A stretch of 64,000 nucleotides of DNA from an uncultured Ruminococcus sp. (GCA_947566125.1 CANOIR010000006.1:1-64000); one strand, 5' to 3'; counted from the stretch's first letter, positions 35,723-45,653 are shown. Made by a program: numbers and translations. The notes: generated by a model from the letters alone, not told the origin.

Positions 35723-38422
35723 TTATTTGTTTTTCTTCTTAGCAGCTCTTTCAGGATTTCTACGCTGATTTCCAAAGCTTCCATCGCCTGAACCAGCATT
35801 TGGAGCGTCTGGTTTTGCAACCTGTTCACGTTCAGGAGCTTTGTTTTGCTGTAACTTTACAGTCAACAGCATACGAACAGTTTCTTCCTGAATGGAAGCG
35901 ACCATTTCATCAAACATTTCAAAGCCTTCATAACGGTATTCAACAACAGGATTCTTCTGACCATATGCACGAAGTCCGATACCTTTTTTCAGTTCGCTCA
36001 TATCGTCAATGTGTGCCATCCACTTTGTATCAACTACCTTGAGCATAATTACACGCTCAAGTTCACGGATAGTATCGCTGCCATACTCTTCTTCCTTGGT
36101 ACTATAAATAGTACGTGCTTTTTCCTGAAGAATTTTTGTAATGTCATCAGCAGACATTTTATCAAGTTCTTCTGGTTCGTATTCAAGGTCGCCTTCTTCA
36201 GTGAGCCAACCCATAAAATGTTCTCTCAGACCAACGATATTCCACTCGCTGTGTTCAGTAAGCTCATCATCAGCATACATTTTTACAGTAGAAGAAATCA
36301 TCTCGTCCATCATATTAAGAATGCTGTCGTGGAGATCTTCACCATCAAGCACTTGTGCTCTCTGCTTATAAATGATCTCACGCTGTGTATTCATAACATC
36401 ATCGTAGTTAAGAACATTCTTACGAATGCTGAAATTACGTCCTTCAACCTTACGCTGTGAAGATTCAACTATTTTAGTAAGCATTTTGCTTTCAATAGGA
36501 GTATCTTCATCGACATTGAGTGTACGCATCATATTTTCCAAACGGTCGCCGGCAAATATACGCATAAGGTCATCTTCTACAGAAAGGAAGAAACGGCTTT
36601 CACCTTCATCGCCCTGACGGCCGGAACGACCACGGAGCTGGTTATCAATACGTCTTGATTCATGTCGCTCAGTACCCAGAATATACAGACCGCCGGCTTC
36701 TTTTACAGAAGCAGCCTTTTCCTTAACTTCTTCACCAAACTTCATGTAAAGTTCCTGATAAACCTTACGTGCCTCCAGAACTTCCTCATTATCAGTATCA
36801 GCATAGCCGATAGCTTCTGTGATAATTTCTTCTGGATATTCTTTTTTACGCATTTCTGCACGTGCAAGGAATTCAGCATTACCGCCGAGCATAATATCAG
36901 TACCACGACCAGCCATATTTGTTGCGATAGTAACAGCACCGAGCTTACCTGCCTGAGCAACGATCTCAGCTTCTTTTGCGTGATATTTAGCATTTAAGAC
37001 TTCATGCGGAATGCCCTTTTTCTTAAGCATTGCAGAGAGAAGTTCAGATTTTTCAATTGAAATAGTACCGACCAGAACAGGCTGTCCTTTTTCATGGCAA
37101 TCTATTATTTGATCAATTATAGCACGATATTTAGCAGCTTCTGTACGATAAATAAGGTCGTTGTGATCTATTCTTTGAACCGGACGGTTTGTTGGTATAG
37201 CGATAACATCCAGTTTATAGATCTCACGGAATTCATCTTCCTCTGTCATAGCAGTACCGGTCATACCGGAGAGTTTATTATACAAGCGGAAATAATTCTG
37301 GAATGTAATAGTTGCAAGAGTCTTTGACTCACGCATAACCTTTACATTTTCTTTAGCTTCAATAGCCTGATGCAGACCGTCATTAAATCTACGTCCAAGC
37401 ATTTTACGGCCTGTAAATTCATCAATAATAACTACTTCGCCGTCTTCAACGATATAATCAGTATCCTTATGCATGATACCGTTTGCCTTAAGAGCCTGGT
37501 TGATATGGTGCATAAGTGTCATATTATCAGGATCCATGAGGTTGTCAATAGCGAAATAATCTTCAGCTTTCTTTATACCACGGCGTGTAATAGTTGCGGT
37601 TTTAGCCTTTTCATCAACGATATAGTCAGCTTCCTGATTTAATTCTTCCTGATCCTGTTTAGAATCTGTTTCAACGATAACAGTAGGAGTCAAAGTCTTG
37701 GCGAATTTATCAACAACTCCATAAAGAGCTGTAGACTTGTCGCCCTTACCGGAAATGATAAGAGGAGTTCTTGCTTCATCGATAAGAATGGAGTCAACCT
37801 CATCGACAATAGCGAAGTTGTGTTCTCTTTGAACCTTGTCCTTTTTATAGATAACCATGTTGTCACGCAGGTAGTCAAATCCGAGTTCGTTATTTGTACC
37901 ATATGTAACATCGCAGTTATAAGCTTCACGGCGTTGGTCATTGTTAAGTCCGTGAAGAATACAGCCAACTGTAAGACCAAGATAACGTAAAACCTTGCCC
38001 ATTTCGTCTGACTGTGTTTTTGCCAGATAGTCGTTTACTGTTACGATATGAACGCCCTTACCCGGAAGTGCATTTAGATAAGCAGAAACGCAGGCAACCA
38101 AAGTTTTACCTTCACCAGTTTTCATTTCTGCGATACGGCCTTGGTGCAGTACTATAGCACCGATAAGCTGTACCGGGAATGGTTTTTTTCCAAGTACACG
38201 ATAAGCTGCTTCACGAACAGTTGCCAGTGCCTCAGGAATCATAGATTCCAGTGCTTCGCCTGTTTCAAGACGTTCACGGAAATCAAATGTCTTTTGCTTA
38301 AGCTCTGCATCGGACAGTGCCTTGTACTCGTCATCCAGAGCAAGAACTTTATTTTTAATCGGTTCGATTCTTGCCAGCTCTCTTTTACTATATGAGCCGA
38401 ACAGTTTGCTAAAAATACCCAT
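35723..38422 (-). CDS. secA: Preprotein translocase ATPase SecA
   Basis: 899 aa. Drives protein export through SecYEG. Walker [10 protein letters not shown] (about residue 100), [15 protein letters not shown] (DEAD-type Walker B region), [15 protein letters not shown] and [11 protein letters not shown] (helicase motif VI) are all present. The C-terminus ends in a Lys/Arg-rich tail without the CxCx(8)CH/C zinc finger that binds SecB and ribosomes in many bacteria. Own promoter just upstream. Confidence 0.98.
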   Translation of the reverse strand: MGIFSKLFGSYSKRELARIEPIKNKVLALDDEYKALSDAELKQKTFDFRERLETGEALESMIPEALATVREAAYRVLGKKPFPVQLIGAIVLHQGRIAEMKTGEGKTLVACVSAYLNALPGKGVHIVTVNDYLAKTQSDEMGKVLRYLGLTVGCILHGLNNDQRREAYNCDVTYGTNNELGFDYLRDNMVIYKKDKVQREHNFAIVDEVDSILIDEARTPLIISGKGDKSTALYGVVDKFAKTLTPTVIVETDSKQDQEELNQEADYIVDEKAKTATITRRGIKKAEDYFAIDNLMDPDNMTLMHHINQALKANGIMHKDTDYIVEDGEVVIIDEFTGRKMLGRRFNDGLHQAIEAKENVKVMRESKTLATITFQNYFRLYNKLSGMTGTAMTEEDEFREIYKLDVIAIPTNRPVQRIDHNDLIYRTEAAKYRAIIDQIIDCHEKGQPVLVGTISIEKSELLSAMLKKKGIPHEVLNAKYHAKEAEIVAQAGKLGAVTIATNMAGRGTDIMLGGNAEFLARAEMRKKEYPEEIITEAIGYADTDNEEVLEARKVYQELYMKFGEEVKEKAASVKEAGGLYILGTERHESRRIDNQLRGRSGRQGDEGESRFFLSVEDDLMRIFAGDRLENMMRTLNVDEDTPIESKMLTKIVESSQRKVEGRNFSIRKNVLNYDDVMNTQREIIYKQRAQVLDGEDLHDSILNMMDEMISSTVKMYADDELTEHSEWNIVGLREHFMGWLTEEGDLEYEPEELDKMSADDITKILQEKARTIYSTKEEEYGSDTIRELERVIMLKVVDTKWMAHIDDMSELKKGIGLRAYGQKNPVVEYRYEGFEMFDEMVASIQEETVRMLLTVKLQQNKAPEREQVAKPDAPNAGSGDGSFGNQRRNPERAAKKKNK

Positions 38423-38458
38423 CAGTCTACCGCCTTCATTTAAAAGTATACATCTTAA

Positions 38459-38487
38459 AGTATATCACAATATTTATATTTTGTCAA
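38459..38487 (-). promoter_or_regulatory. Promoter of secA
   Basis: TTGACA (38482-38487), 17-bp spacer, TATACT (38459-38464) on the minus strand. Confidence 0.75.
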
Positions 38488-38503
38488 CCACAATTTTTAA
38501 CAC

Positions 38504-39145
38504 TTATTTTAACGCTTTATAATATGAACATATGTCACACATTTTACATTCTTCGCATTTAGGCTTTCTTGCTGTGCAAGTATCTCTGCCGAACTGAACT
38601 ATTCTGTGGCAGAAATCCGAAGAACGCTCAGGAGGAACAAGAGGAAGGAGATCTTTTTCAACTTTAAAAGGTTCTTTGTTTTCAGTAAGACCAAGTCTGC
38701 CTGTTATTCTGATAAAATGTGTGTCTGTTACAATTGCCGGCTTTCCATAAACATCGCCAAGTATTAAATTTGCAGTTTTTCTTCCCACACCGGGAAGAGT
38801 AAGCAGTTCTTCCATAGTATCCGGTATTTTGCTGTCATATGTTTCGATAAGTCTTTTTGACATTCCTATAATGCTTTCTGCCTTTGTTCTGTAAAATCCA
38901 CAAGGTTTAATATCCATTTCAAGTTCCGAAAGGTCTGCATTTGCAAAGGACTCCAGTGTTGGATATTTCTTAAAAAGAGTTTGAGTTACAATATTCACTC
39001 TTGCGTCTGTGCATTGAGCGGAAAGACGAACTGATATTAGCAGTTCATATGGTTTATCATATTTTAATGCACAAGCTGAATCCGGATATATTTCTTCCAA
39101 AATATCACATGCCTTTAGAGCAATTTCTTCTTTTGTATATGTCAT
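38504..39145 (-). CDS. nth: Endonuclease III
   Basis: 213 aa; base-excision-repair glycosylase/AP lyase for oxidised pyrimidines. Helix-hairpin-helix LLTLPGVGRKTANLIL with the catalytic Lys, the catalytic Asp in VTDTHFIRI, and a C-terminal 4Fe-4S motif CTARKPKCEECKMCDIC (Cx6Cx2Cx5C). It lies 17 bp after queF and is probably the last gene of the queuosine operon. Confidence 0.96.
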   Translation of the reverse strand: MTYTKEEIALKACDILEEIYPDSACALKYDKPYELLISVRLSAQCTDARVNIVTQTLFKKYPTLESFANADLSELEMDIKPCGFYRTKAESIIGMSKRLIETYDSKIPDTMEELLTLPGVGRKTANLILGDVYGKPAIVTDTHFIRITGRLGLTENKEPFKVEKDLLPLVPPERSSDFCHRIVQFGRDTCTARKPKCEECKMCDICSYYKALK

Positions 39146-39162
39146 AAAAAGCTCCTTATTTG

Positions 39163-39660
39163 TTATCTGTTATCTATTTTTTCCGGATAAAGATCGTGGT
39201 GAATAAGTCTTTCCCATGCAACGTTTTCCCACTTTGTGCCTTGTTTTCCGTAATTACAGTATGGGTCGATAGAAATTCCACCTCTTGGTGTAAATTTACC
39301 CCAAACTTCAATATAAAATGGATCCATAAGTTTTATAAGATCATTCATTATGATATTTACGCAGTCCTCATGAAAATCGCCGTGATTACGGAAGCTGAAA
39401 AGATAGAGCTTTAAAGATTTGCTTTCAACCATGTGAATATTTGGAACATAAGAAATATAGATAGTTGCAAAATCAGGCTGACCTGTAATAGGGCAAAGAC
39501 TGGTAAACTCCGGACAGTTGAATTTTACGAAATAATCTCTTCCAATATGTTTGTTTTCAAAGGTTTCCAATACTTCAGGAGCATAGTCAGACTTATATTT
39601 TGTGTTTTGATTTCCAAGAAGGGTAATGCCTTCTGTTTCAGATTTAGTTCTTCCTGTCAT
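39163..39660 (-). CDS. queF: preQ0 reductase (QueF, short type)
   Basis: 165 aa. NADPH-dependent reduction of 7-cyano-7-deazaguanine (preQ0) to preQ1. The catalytic Cys is in [14 protein letters not shown] and the QueF signature is [18 protein letters not shown]. It starts one base after the queC stop. Its product, preQ1, is the presumed ligand of the leader upstream of queD. Confidence 0.96.
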   Translation of the reverse strand: MTGRTKSETEGITLLGNQNTKYKSDYAPEVLETFENKHIGRDYFVKFNCPEFTSLCPITGQPDFATIYISYVPNIHMVESKSLKLYLFSFRNHGDFHEDCVNIIMNDLIKLMDPFYIEVWGKFTPRGGISIDPYCNYGKQGTKWENVAWERLIHHDLYPEKIDNR

Positions 39661-39661
39661 T

Positions 39662-40348
39662 TTAATTTTCCTCCATAAGTGGGTCTGTGATGCCGTTTGC
39701 CTTAAATGCTTCTATTCTGTCACGGCAAGTTCCGCATATACCGCATGGTTTCTCTCCGCCTTCATAGCAGCTCCATGTGAGTTCATATGGAACGTTTAAT
39801 TCCAGTCCAAGCTTTACAATATCTTTTTTAGTCATGTTTACAAAAGGAGCTCTAATGCTTACCTGTTGTCCGCTGCCTTCATAAATAGCCTTTGCCATAG
39901 CGTCATTAAATACAGATGAACAATCAGGATATGCATTTCCGGCTGCATCATCTGCATGAGGTCCATAGTAAATTACATTACAGCCATGCGAAAGTGCTAT
40001 GCTTGCAGCAGAGGCGAGAAACAGACCGTTTCTGAACGGTACATATGTAGATACCGGTGCACCATCTGTTTTTAATAGCTGTTCAGAGTAGCTTTCTTTA
40101 GGGATTTCATCATTAGAATTTTTCAAAAGTGAACAGTTTGAATCTTTAAATATGAGTGATAAGTCAAGAGTCTGCCATTTTACGCCGTAATATTTTGTAA
40201 GCTTTTCAGCAGATTCTATTTCCTTATTATGTTTTTGACCATAGGAAATTGATATGGCAATAACATTTTCTGCTCCATGTTTTTTTACTGCTAGTGCAAG
40301 ACAGGTCGTGCTGTCAACTCCGCCGCTAAATAATACTATTGCTTTCAT
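39662..40348 (-). CDS. queC: 7-cyano-7-deazaguanine synthase
   Basis: 228 aa. ATP-dependent formation of preQ0 from 7-carboxy-7-deazaguanine. PP-loop [12 protein letters not shown] at the N-terminus and a zinc site at the C-terminus ([19 protein letters not shown]). Third step of the preQ1 pathway encoded here. Confidence 0.97.
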   Translation of the reverse strand: MKAIVLFSGGVDSTTCLALAVKKHGAENVIAISISYGQKHNKEIESAEKLTKYYGVKWQTLDLSLIFKDSNCSLLKNSNDEIPKESYSEQLLKTDGAPVSTYVPFRNGLFLASAASIALSHGCNVIYYGPHADDAAGNAYPDCSSVFNDAMAKAIYEGSGQQVSIRAPFVNMTKKDIVKLGLELNVPYELTWSCYEGGEKPCGICGTCRDRIEAFKANGITDPLMEEN

Positions 40349-40367
40349 TATATAATCATGCTCCTTT

Positions 40368-40940
40368 TTAATCCATTACAAGACTCTGCAAGAATGTGTC
40401 ATTTTCATATTTTCCGCAGAATGTTGTAGTAGTTGTTTTTGCAGGAAAGTTTTTTATTCCTCTTGCTGTCATACAGCTGTGGGACGCTGTTATAACAACG
40501 CCTATATCGTCCGAACTTGTAGCTATTTTCATTATTTCAGCAATATCCTGTCCAAGTCTTTCTTGCAATTGAAGACGTTTTGCCGCCATATCACAAATAC
40601 GTGCAATTTTGCTAAGACCTATTACTTTGCCATTTGGCAGATATGATACATTTACGTGCATATCGTACATTAGAGCCATGTGATGTTCGCAGTAGCTGTA
40701 AACAGTAATATCACGAACAGTTACAGCAGAACCTTTTCCGACAGCCTTTGTTTCTGTAAATGTTTTTTCAAACATATCCGCAATCTCTTTATTACTGTAT
40801 GAAATGCCTTCAAACACTTCGGCATACATTCTTGCGACACGTTCCGGAGTTTCCAAAAGTCCTTCTCTATTTGGGTCTTCGCCGAGTGCTTCCAGAATCC
40901 CACGTATATGGTACGCAATTTTTTCCTGATCGATCGCCAT
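40368..40940 (-). CDS. folE: GTP cyclohydrolase I
   Basis: 190 aa. Makes dihydroneopterin triphosphate from GTP, the substrate of queD. Zinc and active-site motifs: YCEHHMALM, GLSKIARICDM and SHSCMTARGI. Its place between queE and queC suggests it serves queuosine synthesis as well as folate. Confidence 0.97.
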   Translation of the reverse strand: MAIDQEKIAYHIRGILEALGEDPNREGLLETPERVARMYAEVFEGISYSNKEIADMFEKTFTETKAVGKGSAVTVRDITVYSYCEHHMALMYDMHVNVSYLPNGKVIGLSKIARICDMAAKRLQLQERLGQDIAEIMKIATSSDDIGVVITASHSCMTARGIKNFPAKTTTTTFCGKYENDTFLQSLVMD

Positions 40941-40967
40941 TATATATTACCTCTTTGCATTTATAAT

Positions 40968-41642
40968 TTATACTCCACGTTCGTTTGGATCCCATATAAA
41001 CTTGTGCATCTGCAATTGCAGTCTTGCATTATTGAGCTTTTTCTTTTTCATGAATTCAACTATTTCAGCCGGATTGATTTTTCCAAATACCGGACTAAAA
41101 TAAACATGACAGCGTTTTGTAAGGCTATATTCTTCTATTATTTCAAAAGCTCTTTCAAGGTCATTATTCGAGCCGGCAACAAATTTAATGCAGTCTTTTT
41201 TTTCTATAAATGATATATTTTCATTAAGTATCATTTTATCTTCCATACTGCTTGAAGGGAGCTTATAATCCAGAGTGAATATTGGTCTGTTATTTATTTT
41301 AGAAAGCTCTTCTATATTCACACTGCCGTTTGTTTCAATTTCTAAGCTTAGCACATTTTCCTTTGATAAACAGGTTATAAGTTCTTTTACATATGGTGAT
41401 GTCAAAGGTTCACCGCCTGTAAGAGTCACATTTTTAATGCCTGTTTGCAAAACAGTTTCTTTAATTTCATTTGCGGTCATTTTTACAAATTTTGCGTTAT
41501 CTGAGTTTGCCCACATTGTATCACAGTAACTGCATTTTAAATTACATCCGCAAAGTCTTATAAATACTGCAAGTTCACCGGCTCGTGTACCTTCTCCATT
41601 TATGCTTGTGAAAATTTCAGCAACCTTATATTGATGTTCCAT
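40968..41642 (-). CDS. queE: 7-carboxy-7-deazaguanine synthase, radical SAM
   Basis: 224 aa. Radical SAM ring contraction of 6-carboxytetrahydropterin. The cluster motif CNLKCSYCDTMW (CxxxCxxC) is near residue 31, preceded by EIFTSINGEGTRAGE, then TLTGGEPL. The start at 41642 is 4 bp after the queD stop and gives the typical N-terminus; an in-frame ATG at 41687 lies inside queD and is not needed. Confidence 0.95.
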   Translation of the reverse strand: MEHQYKVAEIFTSINGEGTRAGELAVFIRLCGCNLKCSYCDTMWANSDNAKFVKMTANEIKETVLQTGIKNVTLTGGEPLTSPYVKELITCLSKENVLSLEIETNGSVNIEELSKINNRPIFTLDYKLPSSSMEDKMILNENISFIEKKDCIKFVAGSNNDLERAFEIIEEYSLTKRCHVYFSPVFGKINPAEIVEFMKKKKLNNARLQLQMHKFIWDPNERGV

Positions 41643-41646
41643 ATAA

Positions 41647-42069
41647 TTAAATATCCTCATAAACGGCACAATTTTCCGGCGTTTCATAAACAGCCACGCT
41701 TTTTACGGGAATTCCTTCTTGCTTTAATAGTTCAAAGAAATACTTAGCAAAGCATTCAGCAGTAGGTCGAAAAGGAAGGGCTATTATTCTAAAGTTTTCT
41801 TCTTTTAATGAATCAATAGTCTTTTCTTTAAGAGTACCGTCTTCATATAGCAGTGCATGGTCAAAGTGATCAGCGATTTTGCGTACAGCTTTTTTTAAAT
41901 CGACAAAGTCGATTACCATACCTCTGCACTGACCTGTTTTTTGAAGTTCTGTTTCTGATGCCTGTACTTCTATTTTCCACCTGTGACCATGCAGGTTTGA
42001 GCATTTGCCGTCATAGCCGCTTAAAAAATGTGCACTGTCAAATTCAGCTGATGTCTTGAGATAATACAT
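41647..42069 (-). CDS. queD: 6-carboxy-5,6,7,8-tetrahydropterin synthase
   Basis: 140 aa. Converts dihydroneopterin triphosphate to 6-carboxytetrahydropterin. Zinc histidines: AHFL and CSNLHGHRW, with the catalytic Cys just before NLHGH; the active-site Asp-His in DHALLYEDG. Start 42069 is directly preceded by GGAGGAAAATAT, which abuts a terminator T-run (see attenuator). First gene of queD-queE-folE-queC-queF-nth. Confidence 0.95.
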   Translation of the reverse strand: MYYLKTSAEFDSAHFLSGYDGKCSNLHGHRWKIEVQASETELQKTGQCRGMVIDFVDLKKAVRKIADHFDHALLYEDGTLKEKTIDSLKEENFRIIALPFRPTAECFAKYFFELLKQEGIPVKSVAVYETPENCAVYEDI

Positions 42070-42081
42070 ATATTTTCCTCC

Positions 42082-42115
42082 AAAAAAGCGGCTTCCCACT
42101 ATAGAAAAGCCGCTT
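42082..42115 (-). terminator. Attenuator hairpin before queD
   Basis: AAGCGGCTT pairs with AAGCCGCTT, then TTTTTT on the minus strand, then immediately the queD ribosome binding site GGAGGA. No gene stands upstream, so it can only act within the queD leader. Confidence 0.8.
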
Positions 42116-42162
42116 GATACACATTATAACAAATTTATAAAATTTATTAAAAAGGTTTTTGC

Positions 42163-42210
42163 TGCCCATAGTTTTATTTTATGACAGGATGGTGCAAACG
42201 AACTGTCAGA
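42163..42210 (-). promoter_or_regulatory. Candidate preQ1 class I riboswitch
   Basis: Minus strand, starting at the predicted transcription start: stem TGACAG/CTGTCA with loop TTCGTTTGCACCATC, then an A-rich tail TAAAATAAAACTATGGG. The small stem, a loop with TTC and CACC, and a following AAAACTA tail match the preQ1-I layout, in which the tail folds back as a pseudoknot. It precedes the preQ1 operon. The covariation model must be run to confirm it. Confidence 0.65.
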
Positions 42211-42213
42211 TAA

Positions 42214-42242
42214 ATTATATCATATAAAAGCATATGTGTCAA
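42214..42242 (-). promoter_or_regulatory. Promoter of the queuosine operon
   Basis: TTGACA (42237-42242), 17-bp spacer, TATAAT (42214-42219) on the minus strand; the riboswitch begins about where transcription should. Confidence 0.8.
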
Positions 42243-42247
42243 CCAAT

Positions 42248-42294
42248 AAAAAGCCGGATGCTTCAAGATTTTAGTCATAAAACACCCGGCTTTT
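42248..42294 (-). terminator. Terminator of the mannanase gene
   Basis: AAAAGCCGG/CCGGCTTTT arms around a long loop, with a T-run on the minus strand. Confidence 0.65.
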
Positions 42295-42323
42295 GATATT
42301 AAATTAAGATTGCTTAAAAAACA

Positions 42324-44720
42324 TTAAGCACGAACAGGTAATGAAGAGATGCTTTGTGCTAAACGATTCATCAAAGCTGTTGCATCATTAGCGTTAATGG
42401 CCTTTGTACCGTCATCATAGCAGTCAGCATTTGCAAGCTGAGTTGGCTCAAGTGTTAAAACATTAGCAATATACTTATTTAAGTATACAAGGTCGAGCAT
42501 TGATATAGAATCATCAAGATTTAAATCGCCGTATTTTACTTCGCCAGGTATAAACGCTGTAGTGGTTGTTGTTGTTTCTGTAGTAGTATCTTTTGTAGTT
42601 TCTGTAGTAGAAATTGTTGTTGTTTCTGTTGAAGTTACTGTTGTTGTAGTTGTGGTTGTGGTTGTATCTGAGCTTGATGCAGACTTAATAATATAAACAT
42701 CTGTTACAGTAACGTTTGAATTGTCAAGCTGTTCGCCAGCAGTATCATTTACCCACCAGATCTGTACAAGACCGTTATCCTGCTTCTGTGCTTCCTTTGC
42801 GATTTCAGCGATAAGAGCCTTGTCGATTACCTTATCTTCACCGCTGTTGTAAGAGATTTCAGAAGGTTTAGTAAGGTCGATTTTTACTGTATCAGAACCT
42901 GCTATCTCCCACTTGTATGATACCCAGTATTCTACATCCATCTTAACAGAAATACCAACACAGCCGTTTGCAAATTTTACTGCATTGTCAGCGTCCAGCT
43001 TAACATAAAGTGTGTCACCGATAGGTTCGCTAAGTGTGAATTTATAACCGTCAGCACCTTCCTTGATGTTAGCCTTTATCTCTGTTGTAGGACCTGCTTC
43101 TGTAGTTGTAGTAGTTGTTGTTGTGCCAGTTGGCTTAGTGCCTGTAGGCTTTGTTGTTATATTTCCGTTAGTATAAAGATCTGCCGGAAGTTCGTCAAGA
43201 GTGATACAGTAATCACTCTGATACATATCAATAGTATCTTTTTCGGTATTAAACATTGGGTCGCTGAGGAATTTAGGGCTGTCACTTTCAGCACTGCCAC
43301 TGCCGTCATACCATGTACAGAAGTAGAGCCAGCCAGCCTTTTCAGATGTCAGATTTTCAACAGTAGAGAAGCTGTCGTTTTCAGCCATAGCTACCATCTT
43401 TTTGCTATTGTATTTTTCCATAATTCCATAGAATGTGCTTGCAATGGCACTGTCATTATGATAAACACGCTTAGAACCTGTAGAATAGTCAATGCAGCTG
43501 TATTTATCATAACCTATAATGTCAACATATTCATCACCTGGATACCAGTTGGCAGAAGTATCAAAATTGTAGCTGTTCCATTCCCAGATTATATTGTGAA
43601 GGTCGTAATCTTCTGTAAGAGTCTTATATGTAAGTTTCCAAATATCTTTATAAACAGCAGAACCGTCTTTGCCCCACCAGAACCAAGATCCGGTTTCTCC
43701 TCCGCCGCCTTCGGCTTCATGAAGAGGACGGAAAATAAGTGGAATATTTGCATCCTGAAGTTTTTTTAATTGTTCAGCAAGAACTTTAAGTGCTGCAAGA
43801 TAATATTCACGCTCAACAGTACCCTCAACAAGAACATTTGAAGTTACAAAATTAGTTAATTTTGGATCGTATGTTGCATCGTTCCATGTAATATTTGTAT
43901 CTCCAACTTTGTAATTATCCATGTTCTTTGGAACAGTGATGTGCCACGAAGCAGTTGCAATACCATTTTTATTCTTTACCCAATCAATTATTCTATCAGA
44001 AGTTCCATCTTCCGAACCATAAAGTATGTTAGCACTATTAAGGTAGTCAAAACCTCTTATAGCAGGATAATGACCTGTAAGATTTTTAAGATATTCGAAC
44101 TCATATTCAAAGTCATGAGGACCGTGCTGGTAAATTTCCTGCTGACCTGAAATGATATGGCTGCCGTAAACAGATGCCATATAATTCATAAGATTCTGAG
44201 CTTCTGGAATAGCTTTTGGGTCTGTACAAGTTGTATCTGATGCTTTAATATCAGAAAGAACCGCAGTTTCTATTTCAAAATAGTCAAAAGTTGACCAACC
44301 CCATGATTTTTCAATTAAAAGTGTGTTTTCGCCTTCCTGGAGCTTTATAGATTTAACAACAATCTTTTCAAAGCTCTCGCTTTCAGGAATAGCAAGTGCA
44401 CCCTGAGATACGCCGTTTATTGACATGTTCTGCTGCTTTGCACCGCCAAGACCACCGCCATATATTATTATGTTATATATACCGGCAGTTGGTGCATTAA
44501 AATTCATGGTTATTGTGCCGCTTTCGGTCATTTTAAGGTATGAGCCGCCGCTTGCATCAGCAGCATTTTCTACTGTTACTTCACCGGTAATAGTGGCGTC
44601 TTCAAATTCGTATTTTTCGTCTGCCGCCAATGCTCCAATATTAAGTATGGAAGCAGCTGCTATATTTACTGCAAGAACAGATGTAATAAATACAGGCAAT
44701 GTTTTTTTCACTTTCTTCAT
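42324..44720 (-). CDS. GH26 beta-mannanase with CBM35-like module and dockerin
   Basis: 798 aa, secreted. Signal peptide to about residue 33; CBM35-like module (about 35-150, KYEFEDATITG to FDYFEIE); GH26 catalytic domain (about 165-510) with acid/base Glu in FRPLHEAEGGGG (residue ~335) and nucleophile Glu in VAMAENDSF (~447); Thr-rich linker; an unassigned beta-rich module (about 550-680) likely to be carbohydrate-binding; second Thr linker; type I dockerin (about 728-790). It should hydrolyse beta-mannans from a cellulosome. Start 44720 follows GGAGGAA. Confidence 0.92.
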   Translation of the reverse strand: MKKVKKTLPVFITSVLAVNIAAASILNIGALAADEKYEFEDATITGEVTVENAADASGGSYLKMTESGTITMNFNAPTAGIYNIIIYGGGLGGAKQQNMSINGVSQGALAIPESESFEKIVVKSIKLQEGENTLLIEKSWGWSTFDYFEIETAVLSDIKASDTTCTDPKAIPEAQNLMNYMASVYGSHIISGQQEIYQHGPHDFEYEFEYLKNLTGHYPAIRGFDYLNSANILYGSEDGTSDRIIDWVKNKNGIATASWHITVPKNMDNYKVGDTNITWNDATYDPKLTNFVTSNVLVEGTVEREYYLAALKVLAEQLKKLQDANIPLIFRPLHEAEGGGGETGSWFWWGKDGSAVYKDIWKLTYKTLTEDYDLHNIIWEWNSYNFDTSANWYPGDEYVDIIGYDKYSCIDYSTGSKRVYHNDSAIASTFYGIMEKYNSKKMVAMAENDSFSTVENLTSEKAGWLYFCTWYDGSGSAESDSPKFLSDPMFNTEKDTIDMYQSDYCITLDELPADLYTNGNITTKPTGTKPTGTTTTTTTTEAGPTTEIKANIKEGADGYKFTLSEPIGDTLYVKLDADNAVKFANGCVGISVKMDVEYWVSYKWEIAGSDTVKIDLTKPSEISYNSGEDKVIDKALIAEIAKEAQKQDNGLVQIWWVNDTAGEQLDNSNVTVTDVYIIKSASSSDTTTTTTTTTVTSTETTTISTTETTKDTTTETTTTTTAFIPGEVKYGDLNLDDSISMLDLVYLNKYIANVLTLEPTQLANADCYDDGTKAINANDATALMNRLAQSISSLPVRA

Positions 44721-44772
44721 TTTGTAAATTCCTCCCATATATTATTAAACAACGATAAATTTTACCATAAAT

Positions 44773-44801
44773 ATAATACCATGAAAAATTATAATTGTCA
44801 A
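44773..44801 (-). promoter_or_regulatory. Promoter of the GH26-dockerin gene
   Basis: TTGACA (44796-44801), 17-bp spacer, TATTAT (44773-44778) on the minus strand. Confidence 0.7.
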
Positions 44802-44863
44802 CTGTTTTTTGAAAAATATCAGTAATTTTCAAAGTTTTTTGTGCAATGCGTTATAAGCTTATG

Positions 44864-45040
44864 TTATCTGAATTGGTTGATTTCAGGTTTATATTTGAAT
44901 CCGGCTTTTTTAAGTTTTTCTATAAGCTCTTCTTTGTCAATATTGAGTGACTTACACAGTTCTTCAGGAGATGAATATTTATCTCTTAGTTTAGTATTTA
45001 TCACACTCATTAACATGATAGGGTCTTTTGGAAGATTCAT
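44864..45040 (-). CDS. DUF4250 small protein
   Basis: 58 aa: MNLPKDPIMLMSVINTKLRD, then SSPEELCKSLNIDKEEL and a C-terminal INQFR. This is the DUF4250 pattern (MNLPKDPxMLLSxxNxKLRD...NQF) common in Firmicutes; function unknown, predicted small helical protein with a helix-turn-helix-like middle. Start 45040 is preceded by AAAGGAG at good spacing and a promoter stands upstream. Confidence 0.85.
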   Translation of the reverse strand: MNLPKDPIMLMSVINTKLRDKYSSPEELCKSLNIDKEELIEKLKKAGFKYKPEINQFR

Positions 45041-45108
45041 TTTTTATTCTCCTTTAATAAAAATCTTATTTTAATAATTTTATATAGTTTACATAAAAAA
45101 TCTATATT

Positions 45109-45137
45109 AGTATACCATGTATAAAAAACATTGTCAA
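45109..45137 (-). promoter_or_regulatory. Promoter of the DUF4250 gene
   Basis: TTGACA (45132-45137), 17-bp spacer, TATACT (45109-45114) on the minus strand, back to back with the MntR-like gene's promoter. Confidence 0.75.
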
Positions 45138-45142
45138 CTGTA

Positions 45143-45171
45143 TTGCATTATTATTAAAAGTGTGTTATAAT
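45143..45171 (+). promoter_or_regulatory. Promoter of the MntR-like regulator
   Basis: TTGCAT (45143-45148), 17-bp spacer, TATAAT (45166-45171). Confidence 0.65.
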
Positions 45172-45177
45172 AAGCAG

Positions 45178-45207
45178 TAATAAATCAAGAAAATCCTTGA
45201 TTTATTA
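45178..45207. promoter_or_regulatory. Perfect 12-bp inverted repeat, candidate operator
   Basis: TAATAAATCAAG (45178-45189) and CTTGATTTATTA (45196-45207) around 6 bases, at about +1 to +30 of the regulator transcript and before its ribosome binding site. Likely the regulator's own binding site; an RNA hairpin is the alternative. Confidence 0.6.
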
Positions 45208-45226
45208 TGCATTAGGAGGTGTTTAT

Positions 45227-45607
45227 ATGCAAATAAAAGAATCTGCTGAAAATTACCTTGAAACTATACTTATCTTGAGTAAGGAGATCGGAGGAGTTCG
45301 ATCTATCGATATAGTAAACGAGCTTTCATATTCAAAGCCGAGTGTAAGCATTGCGATGAAAAATCTGCGTGAAAATGGCTTTGTTCAGGTGGATAAAAAT
45401 GGGTATATTACCCTTACTGATAAAGGACGTGATATTGCGGAAACTATGTATGAACGGCATACTGTTATTTCACGTTGGCTGAGATTTTTGGGTGTTTCGG
45501 AAAAAACTGCAATTGATGATGCATGTCGTATAGAACACGTGATAAGTGCAGAAAGTTTTGAGGCTATGAAAAAGCATTTTTTTGAAAATGATGAGCTTGT
45601 AAAGTAA
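45227..45607 (+). CDS. DtxR/MntR-family metal-dependent regulator
   Basis: 126 aa. Winged helix N-terminal domain with recognition region VNELSYSKPSVSIAMKNLRE, then the dimerisation/metal domain with HTVISRWLRFLGV, DACRIEHVISAESF. The residues Asp/Glu/His of the MntR manganese site can be matched, and the short length (no SH3-like domain) is the MntR type. Start 45227 is preceded by AGGAGGTG. The metal and the targets cannot be deduced; no transporter is adjacent. Confidence 0.88.
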   Translation: MQIKESAENYLETILILSKEIGGVRSIDIVNELSYSKPSVSIAMKNLRENGFVQVDKNGYITLTDKGRDIAETMYERHTVISRWLRFLGVSEKTAIDDACRIEHVISAESFEAMKKHFFENDELVK

Positions 45608-45653
45608 TATTATAGTATCATTTGTTTTTATAATTATTTATTTGGCATTTTAC

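Noticed and set aside
42540-42670. Low-complexity ACA/TGT-rich stretches
   Set aside because: Threonine-rich linkers of the mannanase, in frame.
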